From assembly GCA_900113995.1 (NCBI GenBank), contig FORK01000012.1, forward strand, positions 37,010 to 101,009: a stretch of 64,000 nt of DNA, in the 5' to 3' direction. Positions 1 to 8,303 of this stretch are shown here, piece by piece (position 1 is the stretch's first letter; every line of letters begins with the position of its first letter). The notes below the pieces were generated by a model. The model did no database searches. It had not been told where the DNA came from and saw nothing but the letters and a program-made list of their open reading frames with translations. Source of the DNA: Ruminococcaceae bacterium D5. Lineage in GTDB: Bacteria > Bacillota > Clostridia > Oscillospirales > Ruminococcaceae. The position numbers were made by a program, and so were the translations under genes.

Positions 1-179
1 TCAAAGCGCGCAAGCGATCTCTGTGCGTCGGGGGAAAGCAGCCCGCCGCAGGGCTTCTGAAAGCTGCCGGGAGCATCGCTTTTAGGATCGATCAGCAGTA
101 CCGACAGCTTCCCCGCCAGAAGCCTTGCTGCGGTGCTTCCGCCCGGCCCGGCCCCGATAATGGCAACGTCGTAGCGCAT
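1..179 (-). CDS. FAD-dependent oxidoreductase, geranylgeranyl-reductase-like (N-terminal part)
   Basis: Only the first 59 codons lie in the window; the rest continues to the left. The protein opens with a short strand followed by [11 protein letters not shown], the dinucleotide-binding Rossmann motif of flavoproteins, and later has KPCGGLLSP, which resembles the KxCGGG region of the geranylgeranyl reductase/halogenase-like family. These enzymes use FAD to reduce isoprenoid double bonds or related substrates. The start is the ATG at 177-179, preceded by GGAGG. The substrate cannot be told from this fragment. The gene diverges from purB. Confidence 0.75.
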   Translation of the reverse strand, partial: MRYDVAIIGAGPGGSTAARLLAGKLSVLLIDPKSDAPGSFQKPCGGLLSPDAQRSLARF

Positions 180-351
180 TGGAAAACCTCCTTTGGAAAC
201 GGTGAAGCAGATGGCTCCGCTTTTGCGGCGCCGGATCATCCGGCAGGGGAGGGGACGCCGCGTCCCGCTTCGATTGTAGCACGCCGGGGCGGGAAAATCC
301 ATCCGCGCGGGATAAAATCCCCCCGATTCGCACTTTTTCTCGCGAAATCCG

Positions 352-380
352 TTGATGCAGGGGCGGTTTTGTAGTAGAAT
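352..380 (+). promoter_or_regulatory. Sigma-A promoter of purB
   Basis: TTGATG (352-357) and TAGAAT (375-380) are separated by 17 bases, and the purB start codon lies 39 bases further on with an AGGAGG ribosome site between. Confidence 0.6.
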
Positions 381-419
381 CGTAGGGTACTGAACACATG
401 GACAGGAGGAATCGGCTTT

Positions 420-1850
420 ATGTATTCCAAATTCGAAAGTCCCTTTTCAACGCGCTATGCCAGCGACGAGATGCAGTATCTTTTTTCGGCGGACATGAAG
501 TTCCGCACATGGAGAAAGCTCTGGATCGCATTGGCCCGCGCCGAGCAGGCGGAGGGGCTCGACATCACCGACGAGCAGATTGCCGAGCTTGAGGCCCACG
601 CAGAGGACATCAATTATGATGTGGCCGAGGCACGCGAGCGGGAGGTCCGGCACGATGTAATGAGCCACGTCTATGCCTATGGGGTGCAGTGCCCCAAGGC
701 GAAGGGGATCATCCATTTGGGCGCGACAAGCTGCTATGTCGGGGATAACACCGATATCATCATCATGCGCGAAGCGCTGCGCTTGGTGCGCACCAAGGTC
801 ATCAACGTCCTCGCACTGCTTGCACGCTTCGCGCGGGAGCACAAGGCGCAGCCCGCGCTGGCCTACACCCACCTGCAGCCCGCCCAGCTCACGACGGTGG
901 GCAAACGGGCCACCCTCTGGATGAACGAATTTCTGATGGATCTCGAGGAGCTTGACCACCGGATCGCCAGCCTCCGGCTGCGCGGCGCCAAGGGGACTAC
1001 CGGGACGCAGGCGAGCTTCTGCGAGCTGTTTGGCGGCGATTCCGAAAAGATCAAGCGGATGGAGCGCCGCATTGCCGCAGAGATGGGGTTTGATGCGGTG
1101 GTTCCGGTCTGCGGTCAGACCTATTCGCGCAAGGTCGATGCGCAGGTGGTCGATGTCCTGTCCGGCATTGCGCAGTCGGCGTCGAAGTTCGGCAACGACA
1201 TGCGCCTTCTCCAGAACTTTAAGGAGATGGAGGAACCGTTCGAAAAGCATCAGATCGGCTCGAGTGCAATGCCCTATAAGCGCAATCCGATGCGCTGTGA
1301 GCGGATCTGCGCGCTGGCCCGCTATGTTATTGCCGACAGCGTCAACCCGGCGCTGACTGCCTCGGTGCAATGGTTTGAACGAACCCTCGATGATTCAGCC
1401 AACAAGAGGATCGCGGTCAGCGAGGCGTTTCTGGCGGTTGACGCGATCCTCCAGATCATGCTCAACGTCTGCGATGGACTGGTTGTTTATCCGAAGGTTG
1501 TCGAAGCCAGGGTGATGGCCGAGCTTCCGTTCATGGCGACCGAGAACATCATGATGCGCGCCGTCAAGAAGGGCGGAGACCGTCAGGAGCTGCACGAACG
1601 CCTGCGCCGGCACTCGCTGGCCGCCGCAAAGGTGGTCAAGGAGGAGGGCGGGAAAAACGATCTCATCGAACGGATCGCCGCCGATGCATCCTTTGGTCTG
1701 ACCATGGAAGAGCTTTCCGAGATTATGCATCCCGCGCTCTTTGTCGGCCGCGCGCCCGAGCAGGTCGCCGAATTTCTGGAACACGATATTGACCCGCTGC
1801 TTGCACAGAATCAGGAGATTCTCGGCGCAAAGGCCGAACTCAAGGTTTGA
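420..1850 (+). CDS. purB: Adenylosuccinate lyase
   Basis: This cytosolic enzyme splits SAICAR to AICAR and adenylosuccinate to AMP, releasing fumarate, in purine synthesis. The 476-residue length matches the clostridial PurB type. The fumarase/aspartase superfamily signature is clear: THLQPAQ near residue 150 and [10 protein letters not shown] at residues 281-290, the flexible catalytic loop. The ATG at 420 follows AGGAGG at a normal distance. It is a single gene with its own promoter, and no other purine gene is nearby. Assignment to PurB rather than another lyase of the superfamily rests on the whole-length pattern, including the RTWRKLW segment near the start. Confidence 0.95.
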   Translation: MYSKFESPFSTRYASDEMQYLFSADMKFRTWRKLWIALARAEQAEGLDITDEQIAELEAHAEDINYDVAEAREREVRHDVMSHVYAYGVQCPKAKGIIHLGATSCYVGDNTDIIIMREALRLVRTKVINVLALLARFAREHKAQPALAYTHLQPAQLTTVGKRATLWMNEFLMDLEELDHRIASLRLRGAKGTTGTQASFCELFGGDSEKIKRMERRIAAEMGFDAVVPVCGQTYSRKVDAQVVDVLSGIAQSASKFGNDMRLLQNFKEMEEPFEKHQIGSSAMPYKRNPMRCERICALARYVIADSVNPALTASVQWFERTLDDSANKRIAVSEAFLAVDAILQIMLNVCDGLVVYPKVVEARVMAELPFMATENIMMRAVKKGGDRQELHERLRRHSLAAAKVVKEEGGKNDLIERIAADASFGLTMEELSEIMHPALFVGRAPEQVAEFLEHDIDPLLAQNQEILGAKAELKV

Positions 1851-1890
1851 TTCCGGCGTTTGGCGGACCGGATTTGGGGGCATTCTTTCG

Positions 1891-1919
1891 TTGACATTCC
1901 CCTGCGATTCTCCTATAAT
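1891..1919 (+). promoter_or_regulatory. Consensus sigma-A promoter between purB and secD
   Basis: Perfect TTGACA (1891-1896) and TATAAT (1914-1919) with a 17-base spacer, one of the strongest promoters by sequence in the window. It points toward secD, but a terminator-like hairpin follows about 80 bases later. Confidence 0.8.
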
Positions 1920-1925
1920 ATAGGG

Positions 1926-2005
1926 TATTGATGCCGAGTGGACGCTGCGCTTTTGGCTGCCGTTTCCCGCCACCCAAGGAACGGCGGCCATGAGCGCCGC
2001 TTTTT
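1926..2005 (+). ncRNA. Candidate short RNA or attenuated leader upstream of secD
   Basis: A transcript from the consensus promoter would begin near 1926. It can form a hairpin of 1955-1964 with 1980-1989 (10 pairs, one a wobble) and an alternative terminator stem, 1984-1988 with 1996-2000, followed by five T (2001-2005). The two stems share bases and exclude each other, as expected of an attenuator, but the unit could equally be an independent RNA of about 80 nt. I recognise no known RNA family: the SRP GGAA loop region is absent, and it is too short for 6S RNA. Confidence 0.4.
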
Positions 2006-2033
2006 CCTGTCAAAAGATCAGCGACATCCCGGG

Positions 2034-2150
2034 GCTTTGCTCTGACCGTCGGAACCGATGCGGGGCCAAGCGGCGCTTTCCAAGCTTCGTTCTGACTGTC
2101 GGACCGATGCAAGGTCAAGCGGCGTCCCCGAGGCTTCGCTTTGGCTGCGA
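2034..2150 (+). repeat. Degenerate ~50-bp tandem repeat in the secD leader
   Basis: Two imperfect copies (about 2034-2083 and 2084-2132) and a partial third. Each runs GCTTyGyTCTGACyGTCGG, then ACCGATGC, then a purine-rich stretch and CAAGCGGCG. It does not encode an open frame consistent with the copies. It lies between the terminator-like hairpin and the secD ribosome site. Confidence 0.6.
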
Positions 2151-2203
2151 AACGGACACAAAAACAGGGATGCTCGGCTAAAACACAAACTGGAGGCAAG
2201 ACT

Positions 2204-3604
2204 GTGAAAAAGGTTGGAAAACCCGTGTTTTTCATCATCGTACTGCTGATTGCTGCGATGGGCTATTTGACCGTTGCTGGGGTAACCACCGTCTACGGCG
2301 ACAGCACTACCCGTGCAATCAAGGGCATTGACGATGTGCGCTGGGGCATCGATATCCGCGGAGGCGTCGATGTCACCTTCTCTCCGCCGGAGGGCGTAAC
2401 CGCAACCGCCGAGGAGATGGACGCCGCCGAATCAATTATTCAGGTCCGGCTGGTCAGCCAGAATATCACCGACAGCGAGGTCTACACCGACCACGACAAG
2501 AACCGCATTATTGTGCGCTTCCCGTGGAAGGCCGACGAGACCGAATTCAACCCCGAGCAGGCCATCGCCGAACTCGGCGCGATGGCGAACCTCACCTTCC
2601 GCGAGGGGGCCAATATCGGACCTGACGGCAAGCCCGCCGGCGATACCCTGAATAAGCCTGTGCTGGAAGGCAAGGATATCGAATCCGCGACCGCCGTTTA
2701 CAGCACCGCCAACAGCGCCGGCACCCCCGAATATGGGGTGGAGCTGAAGCTCAAGGAATCCGGCAAGCAGAAGTTTGCCGAGGCCACTGGGCGTCTGATC
2801 GGTCAGCCGATCTCGATCTGGATGGACGAGACGCTGATTTCGGCTCCCACCGTCAGAAATCAGATCAACGACGGCATCGCCCAGATTACAGGCCAGTTCA
2901 CCTCGCAGGAGGCGACCGATCTCGCCAATAAGATCAACGCGGGTGCGCTGCCCTTTGCGCTGGTCACCGAGAATTACAACACCATCTCCCCGACCCTTGG
3001 CGCGGGCGCCAAGGACGCCATGATGATGGCGGGGGCCATCGCCTTTGCAGTCGTCGCGGCCATCATGCTGGTCTGCTACCGGCTGCCCGGTTTGGTGGCG
3101 ATTATCGCACTGGCCGGACAGGTGATCCTGATGATCGCTTCGATTACCGGATTCTTCTCGGTGTTCCCGTCCTTTACGCTGACCCTGCCTGGGATCGCCG
3201 GCATCATTTTGGCGATTGGCTTCGGTGTCGACGCCAACATCATCACCGCCGAACGCATCAAGGAGGAGCTGGCCAACGGCCGTTCGCTCGATTCCGCGGT
3301 GGATTCGGGCTTCAAGCGCGCCTTCTCCGCGATTCTGGACGGCAATGTGACGGTCATTATCGTCGCGATTATCCTGATGGGCTCGTTCGGGCCTCCCGAC
3401 AGCCTGTTTGCCAGAATCCTTTCGCCGCTCTTCTTTATGTTCGGCACCTCCGCCGCCGGAACGATTTATTCGTTCGGCTACACCCTTCTGATCGGCGTGC
3501 TCCTGAACCTGCTGATGGGCGTCCTCGCCTCGCGGCTGATGCTCAAGTCGGTTTCCCGTCAGAGCTGGGCGCGGAATCCTGCGCTCTACGGAGGTAAGAA
3601 CTGA
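2204..3604 (+). CDS. secD: Protein translocase subunit SecD
   Basis: SecD works with SecF beside SecYEG, using the proton gradient to pull proteins through the membrane late in export. The start is GTG at 2204, seven bases after GGAGG, giving 466 residues; an upstream ATG at 2141 is in frame but has no ribosome site and adds residues unlike SecD. Visible features are the N-terminal membrane helix (about residues 6-26), the DIRGGVDVTFSP motif of the first periplasmic region, and five C-terminal membrane helices with the ILAIGFGVDANIITAERIKEE signature around residue 340. The stop overlaps the secF start by one base. Confidence 0.95.
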   Translation: MKKVGKPVFFIIVLLIAAMGYLTVAGVTTVYGDSTTRAIKGIDDVRWGIDIRGGVDVTFSPPEGVTATAEEMDAAESIIQVRLVSQNITDSEVYTDHDKNRIIVRFPWKADETEFNPEQAIAELGAMANLTFREGANIGPDGKPAGDTLNKPVLEGKDIESATAVYSTANSAGTPEYGVELKLKESGKQKFAEATGRLIGQPISIWMDETLISAPTVRNQINDGIAQITGQFTSQEATDLANKINAGALPFALVTENYNTISPTLGAGAKDAMMMAGAIAFAVVAAIMLVCYRLPGLVAIIALAGQVILMIASITGFFSVFPSFTLTLPGIAGIILAIGFGVDANIITAERIKEELANGRSLDSAVDSGFKRAFSAILDGNVTVIIVAIILMGSFGPPDSLFARILSPLFFMFGTSAAGTIYSFGYTLLIGVLLNLLMGVLASRLMLKSVSRQSWARNPALYGGKN

Positions 3605-4524
3605 TGAAAAACTGGAATATTAACTTCTTTGCACATCGTAAATATTACTTCACGATCTCGATCATGCTGATCGTCGTCATGTTCGCGTGCGCGCTTGTCT
3701 TCGGGGTCAACCTTGACATCCAGTTCAAGGGCGGCGCGCTGCTGACCTATTCCTACACCGGGGATCTTGATGCCCCCGCCTTCCAGAAGGCCGCCGAGAA
3801 AGTTCTTGGACAGAGTGTCTCCATGCAGGAATCCACCGATATCGCGACCGGCAAACGGAATATTGTGCTTTCGCTGCCGACCAGCGAAGGAATTGACGCC
3901 GAGCGTCAGGCTGCCCTTGCGGCGGCATTGAATGAACAGTTCTCCGGCAATGAGATTGAAACCGCCTCGATCAGCGTCGTGAACCCGACGATCGGCGGGG
4001 AGTTCCTCGCCAAGTGTCTGGTGGCGATCGGCTTTGCAGCCCTGCTGATGGTCTTTTATGTCAGCTTCCGCTTCCGCCGGATCGGCGGCTGGTCGGCCGG
4101 CGTGACCGCTGTGGTTGCTCTGGTCCATGATATTCTGATGGTTTTTGCCGTCTTTGTGATCGGGCGTATCTCGCTCAACGCCAATTTTATCGCCGTCTGT
4201 CTGACGATTTTGGGCTACTCCCTCAACGATACCATCGTAATTTATGACCGGATTCGTGAGAACCGCCGGATCTACGGCACCTCCATGCCGGTGGAAGATC
4301 TGGTCAACCTGAGCCTGAACCAGTCGATGACCCGTTCGCTGCTCACCAGCGTGACCACCGCCTCGGCGATGGTTGTGGTTTCGCTTGTGGCGCTGCTCTA
4401 CAACGTTAACACGATCCTTTCCTTCTCCTTCCCGATGATCATCGGTATGGTTTCGGGCTTCTATTCTTCTGTGTGCATCGCACCCGCTCTCTGGACCATG
4501 TGGCAGAAAAAGAAAGCGGCATAA
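3604..4524 (+). CDS. secF: Protein translocase subunit SecF
   Basis: This is the partner of SecD in the auxiliary translocase. At 306 residues it is the normal SecF length. It has an N-terminal membrane helix, the LDIQFKGGALLTY motif after it, and a C-terminal five-helix block containing ILGYSLNDTIVIYDRIREN, the SecF signature. Translation is coupled to secD: the ATG at 3604 overlaps the secD TGA by one base and GGAGG lies inside the secD end. A strong terminator follows, so secD-secF is the end of a transcript. Confidence 0.95.
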   Translation: MKNWNINFFAHRKYYFTISIMLIVVMFACALVFGVNLDIQFKGGALLTYSYTGDLDAPAFQKAAEKVLGQSVSMQESTDIATGKRNIVLSLPTSEGIDAERQAALAAALNEQFSGNEIETASISVVNPTIGGEFLAKCLVAIGFAALLMVFYVSFRFRRIGGWSAGVTAVVALVHDILMVFAVFVIGRISLNANFIAVCLTILGYSLNDTIVIYDRIRENRRIYGTSMPVEDLVNLSLNQSMTRSLLTSVTTASAMVVVSLVALLYNVNTILSFSFPMIIGMVSGFYSSVCIAPALWTMWQKKKAA

Positions 4525-4536
4525 TTTTTTACACCA

Positions 4537-4592
4537 ACGGCCGCCGCCCGGGAAATCTGTCGGAATTCCCGCCGGCGGCCGTTCCTTTTATA
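4537..4592 (+). terminator. Rho-independent terminator of secDF
   Basis: A 10-bp perfect stem (4537-4546 with 4573-4582), with further pairing inside the 26-base interval, followed by TTCCTTTTA. Confidence 0.8.
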
Positions 4593-4699
4593 TGCTTCAG
4601 CGATGTAAGAATCCCCAGTTCTGCTGAGGAGAGTAAAAAAGCTTTCGCTTCAAGCATCGAGCGAAGCGAGAAACGAACGACAACTTTACGATTATCAAA

Positions 4700-4850
4700 A
4701 AGTTGCCGTTGGAACAGCAATCGCCTGTTTACGGGCTGCCGTGCATGTGATGCAAGAGACAGATTATTCAGTGCCTCTTGAGAGGCTTGCCGGTATGAAG
4801 ACCTTCTGGGGCTTACGCAAGCCCCCCGGTTTAACCGAGGTCATGACTCC
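4700..4850 (+). mobile_element. Solo right end of an IS200-like element (relic)
   Basis: Bases 4769-4850 match the right end of the IS200-type element at 11.16-11.24 kb: CAGTGCCTCTTGAG, then GCTTGCCGG, a hairpin with CCGG and AACCG, and a final ATGACT..CC. The stretch before it (4730-4768) also shares GCCTGT and GGCTGCC words with the segment after the transposase stop. No transposase remains. This is either the leftover of a deleted copy or a non-autonomous element mobilised in trans. The next gene starts only 28 bases after the end. Confidence 0.6.
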
Positions 4851-4877
4851 GGTATTTCATGAAAAAGGAGGAATTTT

Positions 4878-5651
4878 ATGCGGGCGGGCGTATCCACGTC
4901 CTGTCTCTTCCCGATGCTGATTGAGGAGGCGCTTGACCACCTGCTTTCCATGGGGATTCGGACAGTCGAGGTGTTCCTCAATACCGAAAGCGAGAGGGTT
5001 CCCGCTTTTGCGCGTCTGCTGCGGGAAAAGGCCGATGCGGCCGGCGCGCAGATTGTCTCTGTACATCCCTATTCCTCTGAGTACGAAGGAATTCGGTTCT
5101 TTACCAAATATCCGCGCCGCTACCTCGATTCGATCGAGGATTACCGGCGCTACTTTGAATTCTGCAACATTGTCGGCGCGAAAATTCTCGTGTTCCACGG
5201 CCTGCGGGAGTTTATTCCGGCGGCACATGCCCTCTATTTTGAGCGGTTTGCGGGGCTGATGCAGGTGGGCCGTCAATACGGTGTGGAGGTATGCCAGGAA
5301 AACGTGGCGCGCTTCTACAGCGGAAAGGCCCAGTTCCTTGCCGAGATGATACGTGCAATCCCTGACGCCGGACTCGTGATCGACCTGAAACAGGCGCTGC
5401 GCGCAGGGGAGGAACCGATGGAGATGCTCCGGCTGGCGGGGAAAAATCTTCGGCATGTCCATGTGAGCGACCATGATTCCGCGCACGACTGCCTTGCGCC
5501 CGGTACAGGCGAAGCCGATTTTGCACAGATGGCCGGCATCCTGCGCGGGGCCGGTTACCAGGGAGATGTCATCATCGAACTGTATCGCAGCAATTATGGG
5601 GAGGAAGAGCAGCTGGCAAAAAGCTGCCGGTTTCTTCAGAGCCTTTCGTGA
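4878..5651 (+). CDS. Sugar phosphate isomerase/epimerase (xylose-isomerase-like TIM barrel)
   Basis: The 257-residue protein has the AP endonuclease 2/xylose isomerase-like barrel pattern. Probable metal ligands are at the strand ends: Glu in VCQENVARF, Asp in LVIDLKQ, His in RHVHVSDH, and Glu in VIIELYRS near the C-terminus. Members isomerise or epimerise sugars or inositols, but the substrate cannot be read from sequence. The ATG at 4878 follows AAAGGAGG. The gene stands alone between an IS relic and a very strong terminator, and I see no good promoter between the IS relic and the start. Confidence 0.8.
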   Translation: MRAGVSTSCLFPMLIEEALDHLLSMGIRTVEVFLNTESERVPAFARLLREKADAAGAQIVSVHPYSSEYEGIRFFTKYPRRYLDSIEDYRRYFEFCNIVGAKILVFHGLREFIPAAHALYFERFAGLMQVGRQYGVEVCQENVARFYSGKAQFLAEMIRAIPDAGLVIDLKQALRAGEEPMEMLRLAGKNLRHVHVSDHDSAHDCLAPGTGEADFAQMAGILRGAGYQGDVIIELYRSNYGEEEQLAKSCRFLQSLS

Positions 5652-5711
5652 AAATAACAGAGCCTTCTGCACATTTTGAGTGAAAATGCGCAGAAGGCTC
5701 TGTTATTTTGT
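5651..5711. terminator. Long-stem terminator
   Basis: A 20-bp perfect stem (5651-5670 with 5690-5709) with A-rich and T-rich flanks, so it could work in both directions. It overlaps the last base of the isomerase-like gene's stop codon. Confidence 0.85.
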
Positions 5712-5762
5712 CTCTTGTTGAAATTACAAGAACGGAAAGGGAAAAATTGGTTATTTTGTAAA

Positions 5763-5791
5763 TTTCCAATAAAAGTAAAATATGATATAAT
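5763..5791 (+). promoter_or_regulatory. Promoter of the small gene at 5818
   Basis: TATAAT at 5786-5791 with a weak -35 (TTTCCA, 5763-5768) 17 bases upstream, in a very AT-rich stretch. Confidence 0.45.
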
Positions 5792-5817
5792 CAGTAAAAA
5801 ATTGGAAGGAGATCTTT

Positions 5818-6114
5818 ATGGACCGCTTACAGCAGTTTTTAAATGCCAGCCTGCCGCTCCGCTATGATACAGTCTTTTCGATTGGAGTTCGCGAAGACGG
5901 TTCGGTCTGTCTTCTCGGCGGAGTAGCGGCCTATAATGCTTCCGGGGAGCAGGTGGCGCTGGTTTCGGGCTTTGACTGTGACCACCATAAGATTGTTGAA
6001 CTGGCCCAGCGGTATACCCGCCTTCAGCCCGATCCCACCGAGCTGACGGCGCTGACCGTCCGGCGCCTCGGCAGAAGGCCTTTCTACCGCGTTTCTCTGT
6101 GTAGGAAATCATAA
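5818..6114 (+). CDS. Small DUF6514-like protein of unknown function
   Basis: This 98-residue protein has no membrane segment or signal peptide. Its pattern, a beta-rich half with a VREDG turn, then [18 protein letters not shown] and a short helix before an LTALTVRRL tail, resembles the small DUF6514 proteins common in Clostridia; that match is from memory and should be tested. The start is ATG 5818 after GGAAGGAG, with its own promoter. It is read in the same direction as nrdR but has a separate promoter upstream of nrdR. Function unknown. Confidence 0.65.
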   Translation: MDRLQQFLNASLPLRYDTVFSIGVREDGSVCLLGGVAAYNASGEQVALVSGFDCDHHKIVELAQRYTRLQPDPTELTALTVRRLGRRPFYRVSLCRKS

Positions 6115-6155
6115 AAAACAGAAGGGATAATTTCCCGGGAAAAGTTCGCGCGGCG

Positions 6156-6184
6156 TTGCAAGGCGTGACCGGACATGCTATACT
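6156..6184 (+). promoter_or_regulatory. Promoter of nrdR
   Basis: TTGCAA (6156-6161), 17-base spacer, TATACT (6179-6184). The leader to the nrdR start is about 180 nt and I see no terminator in it. Confidence 0.6.
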
Positions 6185-6368
6185 CATCTTGACGAAAAGC
6201 TCCTCTCCATTCGGCGGTGCATCCTGTCGGACCGAATTGCCGCCTCTGCGCGCCGGAAGGAAAGGATCCGTCCCGGGCTGCTGGCCCCGCCTTTCGCATG
6301 CGGAGCGGCCGGCTCCATTCCGGACTTGGCCCGGAATCGCTGAAAAGGATACGGGGAGGAATCAAAAG

Positions 6369-6869
6369 ATGAGATGCCCTTTTTGCTCCTACGGGGAAAG
6401 TAAGGTGGTTGACTCACGCCCTACCGACGATGGGGAAAGAATCCGGCGGCGGCGGGAATGCCTGAGATGCCAGCGGCGCTTTACCACCTATGAGGCCATC
6501 GAGACGGTGCCGCTGATGGTGCTCAAAAAGGATGGATCGATCGAAGGCTTCGACCGGAATAAGCTTTTCAACAGCATGCTGCGCGCCTGCGAGAAACGAC
6601 AGGTTTCGCTTTCCCAGATCGAGCGCGCCGTCGATGAAATCGAGCTGACTCTGCAAAACTCGCTCGCACGGGAATGCCCCAGCAGCCAGATCGGCGAGAT
6701 GGCAATGGAACAGCTCAAGACAATCGATGAAGCGGCTTATGTCAGGTTCGCTTCGGTCTACCGCCAGTTCAAGGATATCGGCTCCTTTATGGAAGAACTG
6801 AAGAATCTGCTGGCCCACAGCGCCGGGGAGAGCGAGTCCTCGGAAGGGCAGGGAAATAAGAAGGACTGA
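6369..6869 (+). CDS. nrdR: Transcriptional repressor NrdR
   Basis: NrdR represses ribonucleotide reductase genes according to the bound ATP/dATP state. The protein begins MRCPFC and has a second [12 protein letters not shown], the two pairs of cysteines of the N-terminal zinc ribbon; the ATP-cone domain follows from about residue 49 ([19 protein letters not shown]). It is 166 residues, slightly longer than usual, with a charged C-terminal tail. I chose ATG 6369 because it follows GGGAGG and gives the canonical MRCPFC start; the upstream open frame is only leader. No nrd gene is present in the window. Confidence 0.95.
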   Translation: MRCPFCSYGESKVVDSRPTDDGERIRRRRECLRCQRRFTTYEAIETVPLMVLKKDGSIEGFDRNKLFNSMLRACEKRQVSLSQIERAVDEIELTLQNSLARECPSSQIGEMAMEQLKTIDEAAYVRFASVYRQFKDIGSFMEELKNLLAHSAGESESSEGQGNKKD

Positions 6870-6882
6870 GTTGCCGCCGGAT

Positions 6883-7263
6883 TCAAAACAGATTGGTCAG
6901 CCTGGGAGCCTGCAGCTCCCACAGCTCGGAAACATGGGAGGAAAGCTGGGAGAGAGCGGCAAGCAGCTCGCCCGTGTCTTCAACCTCATACCAGATGGGA
7001 ATCGCTGCCAAAACCGTGTCAATTGGCTCGCAGTTTGTCCGTCCGCAGAGAGCGACAAAGAAGGGGCGGTCCCGCTCCCAGCTTTGCAGGAAGCTTTCGA
7101 GCGAACGGCCGATTCGATTGCCGTCCTTTTCACGAACGGCAGTTTCTATCGCGGAGGCCTCACGGGAAAGCCGGTCGGTGGCCGATTGGAGTCCCCGCGA
7201 CAGGAAGAAGCATCCTGACAGCAGGAGAATCAACAAAACGGCGGCAATTGCAGTGCGCTTCAT
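6883..7263 (-). CDS. DUF4363-like membrane-anchored protein
   Basis: This 126-residue protein starts with a membrane anchor ending LLLSGCFFLSRG, which could be read as a lipobox (LSGC) or as a plain transmembrane helix. The rest is an extracytoplasmic helical domain with a conserved-looking EPIDTVLAAIP segment. DUF4363 proteins of this size are typically encoded just after a DUF421 gene, as here. Its ATG overlaps the DUF421 stop by four bases (ATGA), so the two are translationally coupled. Function unknown; neighbourhood suggests an envelope or spore role. Confidence 0.8.
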   Translation of the reverse strand: MKRTAIAAVLLILLLSGCFFLSRGLQSATDRLSREASAIETAVREKDGNRIGRSLESFLQSWERDRPFFVALCGRTNCEPIDTVLAAIPIWYEVEDTGELLAALSQLSSHVSELWELQAPRLTNLF

Positions 7264-7949
7264 GCTTTTTTCTCCCTTTTGACAATGTGTACCTCCGCGG
7301 CGCGGTTGCAGCTGAGCAGAAAAATGTCCTCGAGCTTGAGCTTCCGCTCGGTCAGCAGTTCCTTCAGCCAGCGTTCGCTGAGGTTGCAGTAGCCGAGCGC
7401 GTTGCGGTCAAGCTCTCCGTCCGCGACGACGATTACGGGAGGAGCTTCCGAGGCCGGAGGTTCAATGTCCAGCATCGAGAGGTCGCCGTTCGTGGCAGGA
7501 CGTTTGGAAAATTTTGGGTAGATTGAAAGGCTGCCGTTGGTTTCCACAATGGCAAACAGCACTTCTGAAATGTCGAAGGTTCCGGAACTGCGCAGCATTT
7601 CCATGAGGTCGTCGATGGACCAGCGCAGGGAGCGCAGCTCCCGCTGGTCAACGGTGCCATCCCGTATGACGCACCGCGGATGGCCGATGATGATGCCGCG
7701 CAGTTTTTTGCTTTTCAGAAGCAGCGCGGAGAAAAGCACCTCCAGACAGGCGAGCAGTGCGATCGAAAGCAGGCCGTTGATCATCGGAGAGCCGGGGTTT
7801 TCGATTGGGATTGCCGCAATATTGGAAACCATAATGGTGGTGACCAGCTCGGATGGCTGAAGCTCTCCGATTTGGCGTTTTCCCATAAACCGAAGCGAAC
7901 AGGTGACCGCGATAAAGAGAATCATGGTCCTCCAGAGGGTGATCAGCAT
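7260..7949 (-). CDS. DUF421 (YetF/YrbG-type) membrane protein
   Basis: 229 residues. Three N-terminal membrane helices carry the family signature RFMGKRQIGELQPSELVTTI and IAAIPIENP; the soluble C-terminal part contains the paired-beta DUF421 domain (GHPRCVIRDG, LRSLRWSIDDLMEMLR). The start at 7949 is chosen because AAGGAG precedes it; an in-frame ATG at 8000 lacks a ribosome site. Bacillus relatives include spore-associated proteins. It is divergent from spoIVB, which supports but does not prove a sporulation link. Confidence 0.88.
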   Translation of the reverse strand: MLITLWRTMILFIAVTCSLRFMGKRQIGELQPSELVTTIMVSNIAAIPIENPGSPMINGLLSIALLACLEVLFSALLLKSKKLRGIIIGHPRCVIRDGTVDQRELRSLRWSIDDLMEMLRSSGTFDISEVLFAIVETNGSLSIYPKFSKRPATNGDLSMLDIEPPASEAPPVIVVADGELDRNALGYCNLSERWLKELLTERKLKLEDIFLLSCNRAAEVHIVKREKKA

Positions 7950-8303
7950 GAAACCGCTCCTTTTCTGAAAGATCGGCTGCATTTCTGTGCAGCATTTCAA
8001 AAGATATCTTTCCCGAAAAATTTTTGTTTCATCCCTTTAATCCGACCCGCCGCGCACATACTAATTCCATTGACGGCAGCAGAAAAAAGAAAAATTTGTC
8101 ATTCAAAGATGAGGAAGCTTTTTGTTATTTTCCTCCCGTTCCCGGCCGCCTGCCGTTTTGATGCCGGTGCGTCTGGCAGGCGAAGCATAGTTTGCCTTTG
8201 GGCGGACTATTTGCCGCTTCTAAAGATACCGCCGCCGGCTCATTCTAAGATCGGGAGCGTGATCGCGCTTCCTAAAACGAATGAGGAAGAGGAGGTAGCG
8301 GCA
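7950..8303. other. Divergent intergenic region between DUF421 and spoIVB
   Basis: No gene seen. CATACTA at 8057-8063 fits the -10 element of the forespore factors SigF/SigG pointing toward spoIVB, but I could not find a convincing -35 partner. The rest is unstructured apart from small GC hairpins. Confidence 0.4.

Noticed and set aside
1926..2005. SRP RNA or 6S RNA upstream of secD
   Set aside because: The conserved GGAA-loop region of SRP RNA is missing, and the unit is less than half the length of 6S RNA.
2141..2203. A longer SecD with 21 extra N-terminal residues from ATG 2141
   Set aside because: No ribosome site, and the extra part overlaps the degenerate repeats; GTG 2204 has GGAGG and the right spacing.
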